A stretch of DNA of 32,055 nucleotides, from the IMG/VR virus record IMGVR_UViG_3300040810_000833, positions 64,001 through 96,055 of that record. One strand, written 5' to 3'. This DNA comes from a virus. Positions 15,253 to 22,708 of the stretch are shown in pieces. The first letter of the stretch is position 1. Each line of letters begins with the position of its first letter. The position numbers were made by a program, and so were the translations under genes. The notes under the pieces were generated by a model. The model was not told the DNA's origin. It saw only the letters and a list, made by a program, of their open reading frames with translations, and searched no databases.

Positions 15253-15516
15253 ATGGATATTAAATATGGTCAAATATATCAGTGTCCAAAAACTCAAGAA
15301 TGCCAAAATTTACAATGCTTCTGGAAACAGCGTGATTGCATGGGGTTAGAACCATTTCCAGTATGGTTTGACGAAAATGGCAACTGTTCTTCGATAGAAT
15401 CAAATGCTAGAATACAAGAAAAATTTGGAGACTCATATTTCCCAAAACATTATGTGAGCACAGGAACTAATTGTATGCATGTTATATGTGAAGACTTTGA
15501 AGGAGTTGACAAATGA
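15253..15516 (+). CDS. Small Cys-rich hypothetical protein
   Basis: 87 aa from the ATG at 15253 (product MDIKYGQIYQCPKTQECQNL). Cysteines at C11, C17, C22 and C29 form a tight cluster, followed by C45 and two more near the end (TNCMHVICEDFEGVDK), suggesting metal binding. An upstream in-frame ATG is possible but would overlap the previous gene deeply. The C-terminal FEGVDK and the DNA under it repeat the end of the YopX-like gene, including GAAGGAGTTGA as ribosome site for the next gene. Confidence 0.6.
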   Translation: MDIKYGQIYQCPKTQECQNLQCFWKQRDCMGLEPFPVWFDENGNCSSIESNARIQEKFGDSYFPKHYVSTGTNCMHVICEDFEGVDK

Positions 15517-15767
15517 GTCCTGATGAACTAATACCGGATGGGCATCGTCGTCAGCTTCAACTTCAACAAGCGGTTGAACTTGCTATGAATATAATGGAGC
15601 TAGCAGAATTTTCCAGAAAAGAGTCCGCCGCCAAAGAAGCGGCGGATAATAATATTTGCGATCATTGTGACGGAGCAGGAGTCATCCACTCCGCCAAACA
15701 GGCTGAGACTTGTAATGTTTGTGATACACCGTTTCATTCATATGACGGGTGTTTTTACTGTGTTTAA
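15513..15767 (+). CDS. Small protein with three CxxC motifs (zinc-ribbon-like)
   Basis: 84 aa. After a polar helix (RRQLQLQQAVELAMNIMELA) the second half has CDHC (about residue 49), CNVC (68) and CFYC at the C-terminus; CDHCDGAG is reminiscent of DnaJ-type CxxCxGxG zinc fingers. The start is coupled to the preceding gene (ATGA overlap) behind GAAGGAG. A perfect 7-bp GC hairpin (CCGCCGC/GCGGCGG, 15625-15645) sits in the coding region. Function unknown. Confidence 0.6.
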   Translation: MSPDELIPDGHRRQLQLQQAVELAMNIMELAEFSRKESAAKEAADNNICDHCDGAGVIHSAKQAETCNVCDTPFHSYDGCFYCV

Positions 15768-15786
15768 AACGAATGGTGTGAGTTAG

Positions 15787-16512
15787 ATGAGTAGTGAAAA
15801 AATAATTGCTTTTTCCCTTTGGGGTGATGACACAAGATATACCCATGGTGCGATCAGAAATACACAATTGGCAAAGCAGGTTTATCCTGAATGGCGGTGT
15901 GTTTTCTATACGGATGGCACCGTCCCCACTCACATATCTGAGACTATTGTCGAGGCTGGTGGGTACGTCAGGAAGGTCATTGATCCATCAGGTGTTTTGA
16001 TGCATGGTATGAATCGAAGCATGCTGCGTTTTCTAGCAGCAGACAGTGACGATATTTGCATATTCAGAGATGCCGATTCCAGGGTCGATTTCAGAGAAAG
16101 GTCGATGGTTGACGATTGGCTTAATTCTGGCCGCGATATGCATATAATTAGAGATCATCAGTTCCATGCTTGGGCTATAATGGCTGGTATGTGGGGAATT
16201 AGAAATGGAGTTTTAAAGGGTCAGATACTTCCCTTATTCAACTCTGTAGTAAATAGTCAAATCAATGGTCAGTACGGTATTGACCAGTGTTTTCTAAGAG
16301 ATTCTGTCTTTTCTAGACATTCCATATCTCGGTATGTAAATGACGAGTTTTTCGACTGTCCAGACACGCACTGTGCAATCGAAAGAAACCCATTGTACTT
16401 TGTTGGGCAAGCCTATGACGGATTTGATAAAATTTTAGACAAAGACATCTATCATCAAGATGTATACAGGAGTGATTATGAGGGTTTACGCAAACGTAAT
16501 GGTAAAAAATGA
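15787..16512 (+). CDS. Glycosyltransferase-like protein with DxD motif
   Basis: 241 aa. N-terminal strand KIIAFSLWGDDTRYTHGAIR, then CVFYTDGTVPTHI, and a DxD metal/nucleotide site in DICIFRDADSRVDFRER (DAD at about residues 97-99). The layout resembles GT-A enzymes acting on nucleotide sugars, but overall similarity to a named GT family cannot be judged by eye. GTTAGATG precedes the gene. It opens the block of three GT-like genes plus a methyltransferase, each overlapping the next, so they probably act on one product. Confidence 0.7.
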   Translation: MSSEKIIAFSLWGDDTRYTHGAIRNTQLAKQVYPEWRCVFYTDGTVPTHISETIVEAGGYVRKVIDPSGVLMHGMNRSMLRFLAADSDDICIFRDADSRVDFRERSMVDDWLNSGRDMHIIRDHQFHAWAIMAGMWGIRNGVLKGQILPLFNSVVNSQINGQYGIDQCFLRDSVFSRHSISRYVNDEFFDCPDTHCAIERNPLYFVGQAYDGFDKILDKDIYHQDVYRSDYEGLRKRNGKK

Positions 16513-17296
16513 GGCGTTGCTTGTTGATTGTCTTCATAAGTATTGGTCAAATTATCCAGTAGATCACTGGGTGTTTTTTGACGACAAGTCTACTGACGGC
16601 ACCGATGCTGTTATCGAGCATAAATTTGGCTCAAGTGCTACGATTCTAAGATCTTCAGACGCATTTAATGAATCCGCAAATAGAAGTGCGATGTTTGAGT
16701 TTTCTCGTGAGAGCGGTGCGGACGTTGTGCTGTCAATCGATGCAGATGAATTGCTTTCTGCGAACATTCTTTCTGACTGGGATTCCGCAGTAAATCCAGA
16801 TGCTAACTACTATTGGTATTCTTTCAATTGTGTAGAATCAATTTCTAGGAGAAGATCGGATGGATCTTACGGTGGATACAACTGTTGCAAAAATTACTTT
16901 ATACCAGTAAAGTATGCACAGCCATACGACCTGTCACTATCTAGATATCACTCCCCGAGGATGCCTCAGGTTTCACTACCGGCCGTTGCCTGTTTAAATG
17001 CAGGGATGATTCATCTACAGTCGATCAACCGAAGATTCTATGCATTAAAACAGCTTTGGTATAAACATTTTGAGTATGTTAATTATTCTTTAACCGTCGA
17101 TCAGATCAATTCGAGATATGACAAAGAGGTAAACAATCTCAATTTTTCTCCATGCGACATTGACCCCGCGATCTATAATGGTATTGAGTTTGACCCAGAT
17201 CTTTATGATGATATTGAGTGGGTTAAGAGGTACAGGGATTATGTCCTTGAGAATAGAGTTGATGGGCTTGTTACTTTTGGGAGCGAGTACTTATGA
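16478..17296 (+). CDS. GT2-like glycosyltransferase
   Basis: 272 aa from the ATG at 16478, which has GGAG 6 nt upstream and overlaps the previous gene by 35 nt. The start RVYANVMVKNEALLVDCL and DDKSTDGTDAVIEHKF are the standard N-terminal elements of GT2/GT92-like enzymes (MVKNE ... DDxSxDGT), followed by the DxD site in VLSIDADELLSAN. The C-terminal part is rich in Tyr/Trp and may bind acceptor. Sugar and acceptor unknown. Confidence 0.82.
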   Translation: MRVYANVMVKNEALLVDCLHKYWSNYPVDHWVFFDDKSTDGTDAVIEHKFGSSATILRSSDAFNESANRSAMFEFSRESGADVVLSIDADELLSANILSDWDSAVNPDANYYWYSFNCVESISRRRSDGSYGGYNCCKNYFIPVKYAQPYDLSLSRYHSPRMPQVSLPAVACLNAGMIHLQSINRRFYALKQLWYKHFEYVNYSLTVDQINSRYDKEVNNLNFSPCDIDPAIYNGIEFDPDLYDDIEWVKRYRDYVLENRVDGLVTFGSEYL

Positions 17297-18069
17297 AGAT
17301 TGATTATGCAATTACATGCGTTGACAATAACCCCAACTACCTAGAGCATCTACCAATAGTTAAAGCCGCATGGGAAAGGCTTGGTATTAAGTTGCTGGTT
17401 GGCTATATCGGGGAAGGGCTTGTCGAAAGTGATTCATTCGCTTTTGTGAGAATAAACTCAATAGATTCTGGAATTCAGGCCAAGATAACAAGGATGTGGT
17501 TTGCTTCGGTATTTCCAGGCAACAATATCATTGTCGACGCAGATATGATTCCACTTCATCGTGGCGTGATCGATTGTTATGAAAGGGCACCAAATGATCA
17601 TCTTGTAAAATTTGGCTGTGAGCATCCAGCTTTTTCTAGGCATCCAGATGTTGGTAAATGGCCAATGCATCAGACTGCGGCAAATAATTCAACATTTCTG
17701 GAAATAGTCAATCCATCAAGAATGAGTTATTCTAAGTGGATAGAATGGCTCACGAATGAATCATTTCCAGATGGTCGTGCTAACATTAGAAATGGATTTT
17801 CCGGTTTCTCAGACGAATCTTTGCTGAAGTGTCTCTATGAGAGATGGCATGGGGGGGAGGGCAAAACGACAAAGATATCAAGAAAAGAAGTTTCTGACGG
17901 AATGAATTCGCATGAAGTGTACGGAAGGATTTGTCGCTTATTCAATCCGAGCACAGAAGGTATTGATGTTAGCAAGTATTTTGAAGTTCATGGACCAAGG
18001 CCATTTTCAGAGCATTCGCACTGGTATCAACCAGTAATTGATTACATCAACGGGGGTAGAAATGTCTAG
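17293..18069 (+). CDS. Glycosyltransferase-like protein with DxD motif
   Basis: 258 aa. An N-terminal alpha/beta region (IDYAITCVDNNPNYLEHLPI) leads to NNIIVDADMIPLHRG, the hydrophobic strand plus DxD pattern of GT-A/GT8-like enzymes, at about residues 78-92. Downstream HQTAANNSTFLE and FSGFSDESLLKCLYERW could be the acceptor/catalytic half (the latter acidic, as in D/E-E/D bases). ATGA overlap with the previous gene. Assignment to a glycosyltransferase rests on these motifs and on context. Confidence 0.7.
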   Translation: MKIDYAITCVDNNPNYLEHLPIVKAAWERLGIKLLVGYIGEGLVESDSFAFVRINSIDSGIQAKITRMWFASVFPGNNIIVDADMIPLHRGVIDCYERAPNDHLVKFGCEHPAFSRHPDVGKWPMHQTAANNSTFLEIVNPSRMSYSKWIEWLTNESFPDGRANIRNGFSGFSDESLLKCLYERWHGGEGKTTKISRKEVSDGMNSHEVYGRICRLFNPSTEGIDVSKYFEVHGPRPFSEHSHWYQPVIDYINGGRNV

Positions 18070-18550
18070 ATTTGGCGGATCAAATGCATCAGATGAATTA
18101 ATCTCATTCATCAGGTCGAAAGTTTCACTTGGTGGTTTTATACTTGAGTTTGGTTCTGGTGATGGTAGCACAAGGGAATTATGCGATGACTACAATCTTT
18201 TCTCAATAGAACATAGCCATGAGTATCTTTGGAGGTACAATACGAACTATATTCATGCAAGTTTTGTGAATGGATGGTATAATCCGGTAGACATCAGAAG
18301 GTATATGAGCTATAATAGCGTGAACTTCCCTTTTGATCTCTTTCTTGTTGATGGGCCTATTGGTGGAGAAAATAGATTAAATATGCTAAAAGAAGAGCAT
18401 ATTGGATTGTTTGATTTTTCTGGTGCTTGGGTTGTTTGTGACGACACTCATCGGGAAAATGATTTGGATCTTTTTAATGGTTTGGCATCAAGATTTGATC
18501 ATACCGATTATGTTTTGTTTGATCATTTTGGTGCTTTCAAAGTTAGATAA
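18062..18550 (+). CDS. SAM-dependent methyltransferase-like protein
   Basis: 162 aa from the ATG at 18062 with GGGGGT 4 nt upstream. GGFILEFGSGDGSTRELC is a class I methyltransferase motif I (E/DxGxGxG), followed by an acidic residue after the next strand (FSIEHSHEYL) and FDLFLVDGPIGGENR, the usual motif IV region. It overlaps the glycosyltransferase before it, so it may methylate a glycan or glycan-bearing product; this is inference. Confidence 0.72.
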   Translation: MSRFGGSNASDELISFIRSKVSLGGFILEFGSGDGSTRELCDDYNLFSIEHSHEYLWRYNTNYIHASFVNGWYNPVDIRRYMSYNSVNFPFDLFLVDGPIGGENRLNMLKEEHIGLFDFSGAWVVCDDTHRENDLDLFNGLASRFDHTDYVLFDHFGAFKVR

Positions 18551-18562
18551 GGAGTTTTTATT

Positions 18563-18841
18563 ATGACTGACTCGACAAATCCTAATGGTTGTAAGGTAGT
18601 TACTCTTGATTTGCCTGGAGTCTCTCAAGAGAGAGTGACTTTGCAAATTGAATCCGAAAACAGTTTCTATGGTGGTAGAACTTTGTATGTACTTATTGAT
18701 AATGTCCGTCAATATCATGGCACGCTTGCAGAAAGGTACAACCTACAATCAGCGTCTGTAGAGAATGGTCAGCTCAAGTTGTATTTAATGACAAATGAGC
18801 CAGACACAATTTTATTACCATACAATGCTGGGGGTGGATGA
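18563..18841 (+). CDS. Small heat-shock (alpha-crystallin/Hsp20)-like protein
   Basis: 92 aa. VVTLDLPGVSQERVTLQIES matches the start of the alpha-crystallin domain (DLPGVxKExVxIxVE), and YHGTLAERYNLQSASVENGQ LKLYL matches its second half (F...L...V..ASxxNGVLxVxL). The flanking arms are very short and the IxI anchor is not clear, so it may form small oligomers. sHsps are ATP-independent holdases; several cyanophages carry one, where a role in virion or replisome folding is suspected. AAGGAG precedes the ATG. Confidence 0.62.
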   Translation: MTDSTNPNGCKVVTLDLPGVSQERVTLQIESENSFYGGRTLYVLIDNVRQYHGTLAERYNLQSASVENGQLKLYLMTNEPDTILLPYNAGGG

Positions 18842-19023
18842 TGTTTAGGTATGACTTATCAGACAAAAAACTAAGGGATCATGAAGATCGCGTTGTTGGG
18901 TCTGTAAAGAACAACAGATTTACTCAAGATGGCTGTCACGAACACTACAAAAACGGATTTGTCCCTAGAGAGCTTGAGCAAATCTCCGAGGCTCTACAGA
19001 GGGGTGGAGTGAATTACCTGTGA
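18838..19023 (+). CDS. Small hypothetical protein
   Basis: 61 aa, charged and without hydrophobic core segments (MMFRYDLSDKKLRDHEDRVV; ELEQISEALQRGG). GGGGGTGG just upstream and the ATGA overlap with the Hsp20-like gene support translation. The stop overlaps the GTG start of the HNH nuclease gene. No family recognised. Confidence 0.55.
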   Translation: MMFRYDLSDKKLRDHEDRVVGSVKNNRFTQDGCHEHYKNGFVPRELEQISEALQRGGVNYL

Positions 19024-19520
19024 AGAAGTGTCTCGTTGTTAACTCTGACATGACGCCACTCTCCATTATTCCGCTAAGGAGGTCGATGACCCTTGATCTT
19101 TACAGTGATAGGGTTACGGCATTATCTTATTATGCGGATTCATCTATACGCAGCGAGTCTATATCGCATAGAATTCCAGCCGTCATGATGTGCGTTAATT
19201 ACGTAAACGCGACAATGGTCAAGCGTCCAACAAAAAGAAACATAAGACTCAGAGATGACAACAAATGTGCTTATTGTGGAAGTTATTTAACCAAGTGTAG
19301 CTTCAGCATTGATCATGTTATTCCAAAGAGTAGATTCAATCAATCGTCTGCGGCAAACACATGGAAGAATCAGGTTGCCTGCTGCATCCCCTGCAATCTA
19401 AAAAAGGGGGACAGAACGCCGGAAGAGGCTGGGATGACACTACTAATAATCCCAAAAAAAGTTCACGGTATTGTCGTTGGGAGTGAAATTCCTAATGAAT
19501 GGATTCCGTATTTGGGGTAA
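19020..19520 (+). CDS. HNH endonuclease
   Basis: 166 aa, GTG start overlapping the previous stop. The HNH zinc/beta-beta-alpha-metal fold is plain: C83-x2-C86 (DNKCAYCGSY), the catalytic DH at 98-99 in SIDHVIPKSRF, an Asn in NTWKNQVACC, and a second Cys pair in CIPCNLKKGDRTPEEAG. The N-terminal 70 residues (VVNSDMTPLSIIPLRRS) belong to the common standalone phage/bacterial type that begins LVLNxDxxPL. It nicks or cuts DNA; it may be a free-standing homing endonuclease, since no intron is seen. Confidence 0.9.
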   Translation: MKKCLVVNSDMTPLSIIPLRRSMTLDLYSDRVTALSYYADSSIRSESISHRIPAVMMCVNYVNATMVKRPTKRNIRLRDDNKCAYCGSYLTKCSFSIDHVIPKSRFNQSSAANTWKNQVACCIPCNLKKGDRTPEEAGMTLLIIPKKVHGIVVGSEIPNEWIPYLG

Positions 19521-19529
19521 TAGTTTATT

Positions 19530-20153
19530 ATGGGAAGATCATTTCAAATAATAAGAGCTGTCGAGGAGAGACTGGACCTAAATAGGTCTTTGTCTCTTCT
19601 TGGCATTTCTGAGGAGCAGCTTAACTCTTTACTGACTCCTCCTCCAAGTGATGATAGTATCGACACATTGATTGAACTAAGTGATGTGGTGAAATGGTCA
19701 TGCAGACTAAACAGTATGCCCGCCAACAAGACAGTCGCTTTGGACGTCGACGAGGATGCTGGAGTCATTCATAAACGCCTCGTCGGGATGAAAGATTCTT
19801 CAGAGTTCGATAAATTCTACGCTGTCCTTCATCCGGTGATTCTGCATCTTAAGGATCACTTTAATAGATCAAGGCCATACGATCTCAGTCGAAGGGTTTG
19901 TTATATCCCATCAGAGACCCATATCGGCTTTAAATCCTATCCGTCAGGCCACACGGCGTATGCAGCACTTCTCGAAAAATTCCTTTCGGAAAAGCACCCA
20001 CACCTAAGCAAGTCACTAAACAAGGCAACTAGAGAAGTTGGAATGACACGGATATTGATGGGTGTTCACTTTAAGTCAGACAATGATGCCTCTATCGCAC
20101 TTGTCGATAAACTTTGGCCCATAATGAAAGGCGGTAAAGATGAGAGCAAGTGA
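19530..20153 (+). CDS. Soluble PAP2-superfamily phosphatase
   Basis: 207 aa. The three PAP2 signatures occur in order: K108-x6-RP (KDHFNRSRPYD), PSGH at 138-141 (SYPSGHTAYAALLEK) and R174-x5-H180-x3-D184 (TRILMGVHFKSDNDAS). H141 and H180 would form the phosphohistidine/acid pair. No membrane helices or signal peptide, unlike most PAP2 lipid phosphatases, so it resembles soluble class A acid phosphatases or haloperoxidases but is cytosolic. A nucleotide or sugar-phosphate substrate would fit the glycosyltransferase neighbourhood; this is inference. Confidence 0.85.
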   Translation: MGRSFQIIRAVEERLDLNRSLSLLGISEEQLNSLLTPPPSDDSIDTLIELSDVVKWSCRLNSMPANKTVALDVDEDAGVIHKRLVGMKDSSEFDKFYAVLHPVILHLKDHFNRSRPYDLSRRVCYIPSETHIGFKSYPSGHTAYAALLEKFLSEKHPHLSKSLNKATREVGMTRILMGVHFKSDNDASIALVDKLWPIMKGGKDESK

Positions 20154-20490
20154 TATTGATTACCTAAGAGAGTCCTCTTTTAATGAAGTCGTTGAAGGTT
20201 CTGGCCGAGTTGGCTCTCCGGGCTTATACTACAACGAGCGGAAAGTCGCTTACCATGCGATATTTGATGAGGCTCAGAAGATCTACGGAGGTCTGAATCA
20301 GACGGACTGTGAGATGCTCAGTAGACGTGCTCTAAAGCGTCGATTCATGAATAGGCTAGTTGTAGTCGGGAGCGATCAGGAGAAGCCATCAGGGTTCATT
20401 CCTGCATTTGTATGGGCTTGGATTATAAGATATATTGCGACATGGATTGTGAATAAGATAGTCGATCATATCTTTTCAAATTATAGATAA
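20140..20490 (+). CDS. Hypothetical protein with C-terminal membrane helix
   Basis: 116 aa. The soluble first 85 residues have no known motif (RASDIDYLRESSFNEVVEGS; CEMLSRRALKRRFMNRLVVV). The C-terminus (FIPAFVWAWIIRYIATWIVN) is a Trp-rich hydrophobic helix that could anchor it in the membrane. It overlaps the PAP2 gene by 14 nt and ends at the convergent terminator at 20488-20510. Function unknown. Confidence 0.6.
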   Translation: MRASDIDYLRESSFNEVVEGSGRVGSPGLYYNERKVAYHAIFDEAQKIYGGLNQTDCEMLSRRALKRRFMNRLVVVGSDQEKPSGFIPAFVWAWIIRYIATWIVNKIVDHIFSNYR

Positions 20491-20510
20491 AAAAGGCCCC
20501 TTTCGGGGCC
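20488..20510 (-). terminator. Convergent terminator after the RNA ligase gene
   Basis: GGCCCC and GGGGCC form a perfect 6-bp stem with a GAAA loop on the minus strand, followed by six or more T. It ends leftward transcripts of the ligase gene and, with the A-tract on the other side, the hairpin may also stop rightward transcripts. Confidence 0.88.
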
Positions 20511-20515
20511 TCGGA

Positions 20516-21748
20516 TCATGAGACTTCTTCTTGGTCGACGTAGTCGTCATTTTCCTTTGCGATTCCCTCAAGCACCTTGAATGTCCAACCTTTATGCTTG
20601 TAGGCTCTCCATTCAGACGAGTCAACCCTAACACAAACCCCCTCCCTGACATGTCTTGTGTCAATGGGGTCTTCGCCGTCAGAGAGAGAATCAACTCTTT
20701 CAATAAGTGACTCTTGATCTCCATCGTAAATGAATCTGTCGAGTTCTGGGACATGTTTAACATCCCATTGCTCACACTTCTTCTTTACTTGATCCCAAGT
20801 TAGGTCGATGGTAGTTCCGTTTGGTAGAACATACGCAATACGGTAAATATAGATGTCAAACTCTCCAGGATTGCAGCCATAAGAGTATGTCATCGTCTCT
20901 CCGTAACGCTTTGCCTCTTTTGATTTATTTGTAGAGTGAGATGGCATAATAGACTTCTGCCCCTCATAACCAACAACTTCAAAAAAGACCTGCATATGAT
21001 CTTCTAAGTACGGCATAATACGACGAGCCACGGCATCACGCCAAGACTCTGAGTAGTATCCACCACCCTTACCTTTTAACGTAACCCTTCGCGTGCCATT
21101 GTATTCCCTCATCCCTTGAGTTCTTGAAAACCCAATAAGGTTAAACAGCTTGTCATACCACCTTGATTCTGCTTCTTCGATGTTTTTCGCAACACGCTGA
21201 GAAGTTCCATGCATTTTCAATGTCACGACGAGCGTCTGCCCTGCTTTGAGATCTGCGGTAGATCTTGCTAGGTGATCAGTTTCTTTATGCTCTGGAAACA
21301 CTGTGTACTTTTTAGATGCTTGATTTCTTGACATTCTTTCTGTTTTTGGCGTAATGTACTTTTTAGCAATTTCTACGCCGCAAAACTCAGTAATTTTATC
21401 ACCTGGGTTTAATACTGAAGTATCTCCGAAAGAACCTAAGTAAGAAATCGGGCACCAAAATCCACAGGACTTAATTCCCCGAAATTTCTGTGCTCTAACC
21501 CTTCGGTTTTCTTCAAACATTCCACCGGCCTTAGATCCGTCTTCGTTCTTTCTACGAACTAGGTCGTTGACTGCCGCAAAATCATACCCAAGCTGGAGTT
21601 CGCACGGAAAGTATAAACCAAGTGCATTGTCTTCTGTGTCTTTGGATACGATCACCGTTTCTCCACAAACATTACCAACCGCCAAGGAGTGAACTTCTGG
21701 GTCGGGGTGTGGAGTGACTTTGACTCTTGAAACAATCGCTGCGTGCAT
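20516..21748 (-). CDS. RNA ligase of the Deinococcus DraRnl type
   Basis: 410 aa. Two-part layout typical of DraRnl: an N-terminal OB-like domain (residues ~1-165, GLYFPCELQLGYDFA; GFWCPISYLG) and a C-terminal nucleotidyltransferase domain. Motif I is LKMHGTS with adenylylated K178 (KxHG rather than KxDG, as in this family), motif III FFEVVGYEG (255-263), motif IV EGVCVRVD (369-376), and motif V Y-KHKGWTFKVLEG (K391). Such enzymes seal 3'-OH/5'-phosphate ends in RNA. AGGAGGA lies before the ATG and a sigma70-like promoter at 21796-21823. It complements RtcB, which seals 2',3'-cyclic phosphate/5'-OH ends. Confidence 0.88.
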   Translation of the reverse strand: MHAAIVSRVKVTPHPDPEVHSLAVGNVCGETVIVSKDTEDNALGLYFPCELQLGYDFAAVNDLVRRKNEDGSKAGGMFEENRRVRAQKFRGIKSCGFWCPISYLGSFGDTSVLNPGDKITEFCGVEIAKKYITPKTERMSRNQASKKYTVFPEHKETDHLARSTADLKAGQTLVVTLKMHGTSQRVAKNIEEAESRWYDKLFNLIGFSRTQGMREYNGTRRVTLKGKGGGYYSESWRDAVARRIMPYLEDHMQVFFEVVGYEGQKSIMPSHSTNKSKEAKRYGETMTYSYGCNPGEFDIYIYRIAYVLPNGTTIDLTWDQVKKKCEQWDVKHVPELDRFIYDGDQESLIERVDSLSDGEDPIDTRHVREGVCVRVDSSEWRAYKHKGWTFKVLEGIAKENDDYVDQEEVS

Positions 21749-21795
21749 TTTAGATTCCTCCTAGTTAAAAGACTGTTTGATCAATTCGCTCTGGC

Positions 21796-21823
21796 ATTCT
21801 ACAGCCAGTATCGTCATTGTCAA
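21796..21823 (-). promoter_or_regulatory. Sigma70-like promoter for the RNA ligase gene
   Basis: Minus strand: -35 TTGACA (21818-21823), 16-nt spacer, -10 TAGAAT (21796-21801). The ATG of the ligase gene is 48 nt downstream, behind AGGAGGA. A small CTGGC/GCCAG hairpin overlaps the spacer and -10. Confidence 0.72.
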
Positions 21824-21848
21824 TGCGTTTCATCAAGAAAATTCAAAT

Positions 21849-21879
21849 AAAAAAGCCCGTTTGGATAACAAGGGCGGGC
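21849..21879 (-). terminator. Terminator candidate after the HNH gene
   Basis: Minus strand: GCCCG ... CGGGC with a ~15-nt loop, then six T. It closes the long leftward RNA island before the ligase promoter. Confidence 0.65.
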
Positions 21880-21992
21880 AACCCCCCGTGACTACTCACG
21901 CAGCCATTGCGACATTTCTGCCTGCATTTATTTTTGATTAGATTTTTTAGCTGGCCCTTCTAATCACCCAGCACATGCAGTCGTTACCTACG
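21880..21992 (-). other. Short non-coding stretch between HNH gene and terminator
   Basis: 113 nt without an open frame. It holds a perfect CGTGA-GTAG-TCACG hairpin (about 21887-21900) and a C-rich stretch. It may be just a 3' untranslated region. Confidence 0.35.
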
Positions 21993-22544
21993 TCACCTGT
22001 CAATTCCATTCACCCCCGTTGTTTTAGTAACTGCTCGTGCGAATTCTATAACATCTTCATCTGAAAATTTATTTCGAGCAAAGTTAAACATAACAGAAAC
22101 AAATCTAACATTGTCTACAGCATACCCTTTTGAATTATCAATTCTATCAAGACTTGCTGTTTTTAATCTTAATTTGTAGTTCTTAGATTGAGTTGGAAGT
22201 TCTAATGCCCAGCCAGTAAGAGGACAAATGCCTTTTTGAGAGTCCCAGATTTCTTTCAGAGATTCTAAAGTTATAGTAATTTCTTTACCTCTTCTGTGTA
22301 GTCTCCTAAAAGTTTCTCTAAATGGTGATAGCTCGTCAGCTCTGTTTCCAGCACGCTGAGATATGTCAAAATCACTTAGGTCTCTTATTCTTTTTAAATG
22401 ACTTAGTTGCTCAGGCTGTTTACCTGAACAAGACAGTCCACAATAAAACTTATCTTTACCCAACCTTATTCTTCTGTTATATTCTCCCTTCGATTTTTCA
22501 AATTCTTTGTTACAGGTTTCGCAGACGAGGGTTACTGTTTTCAT
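21993..22544 (-). CDS. HNH-type endonuclease with N-terminal zinc ribbon
   Basis: 183 aa from the ATG at 22544 (MKTVTLVCETCNKEFEKSKG), chosen because GGAG lies 5-6 nt upstream; an ATG four codons earlier overlaps that site. A zinc ribbon (CETC ... FYCGLSC) is followed by a nuclease domain with GICPLTGWALELPTQ, SLDRIDNSKGYAVDNVRFVS and MFNFARNKFS, the pattern of phage HNH proteins in which the LDRIDxxxGY..NV block carries the active site. It is the last gene of the tRNA island, beside tRNA-like remnants, the usual setting for a free-standing mobile endonuclease. Confidence 0.8.
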   Translation of the reverse strand: MKTVTLVCETCNKEFEKSKGEYNRRIRLGKDKFYCGLSCSGKQPEQLSHLKRIRDLSDFDISQRAGNRADELSPFRETFRRLHRRGKEITITLESLKEIWDSQKGICPLTGWALELPTQSKNYKLRLKTASLDRIDNSKGYAVDNVRFVSVMFNFARNKFSDEDVIEFARAVTKTTGVNGIDR

Positions 22545-22708
22545 CACAATCTCCATTTAAGGTAATAGTAGTTTTATATCATACCATACACCAAAAACGA
22601 TGGAGAGCGTAAGAAAAAAAAATGGAGAGTGGAGGTGGGGGGCAACGATCCCCCGTCCAGTCTGATTTCAATAACAACGTCTACATGTTTATCCGGCTTA
22701 CGCCAGAA

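Noticed and set aside
22638-22654. Another tRNA T-arm (GGGGG-ATCGTTG-CCCCC)
   Set aside because: The loop departs from TTCNANN, and no acceptor partner or anticodon arm is found; kept only as a hairpin in the region note.
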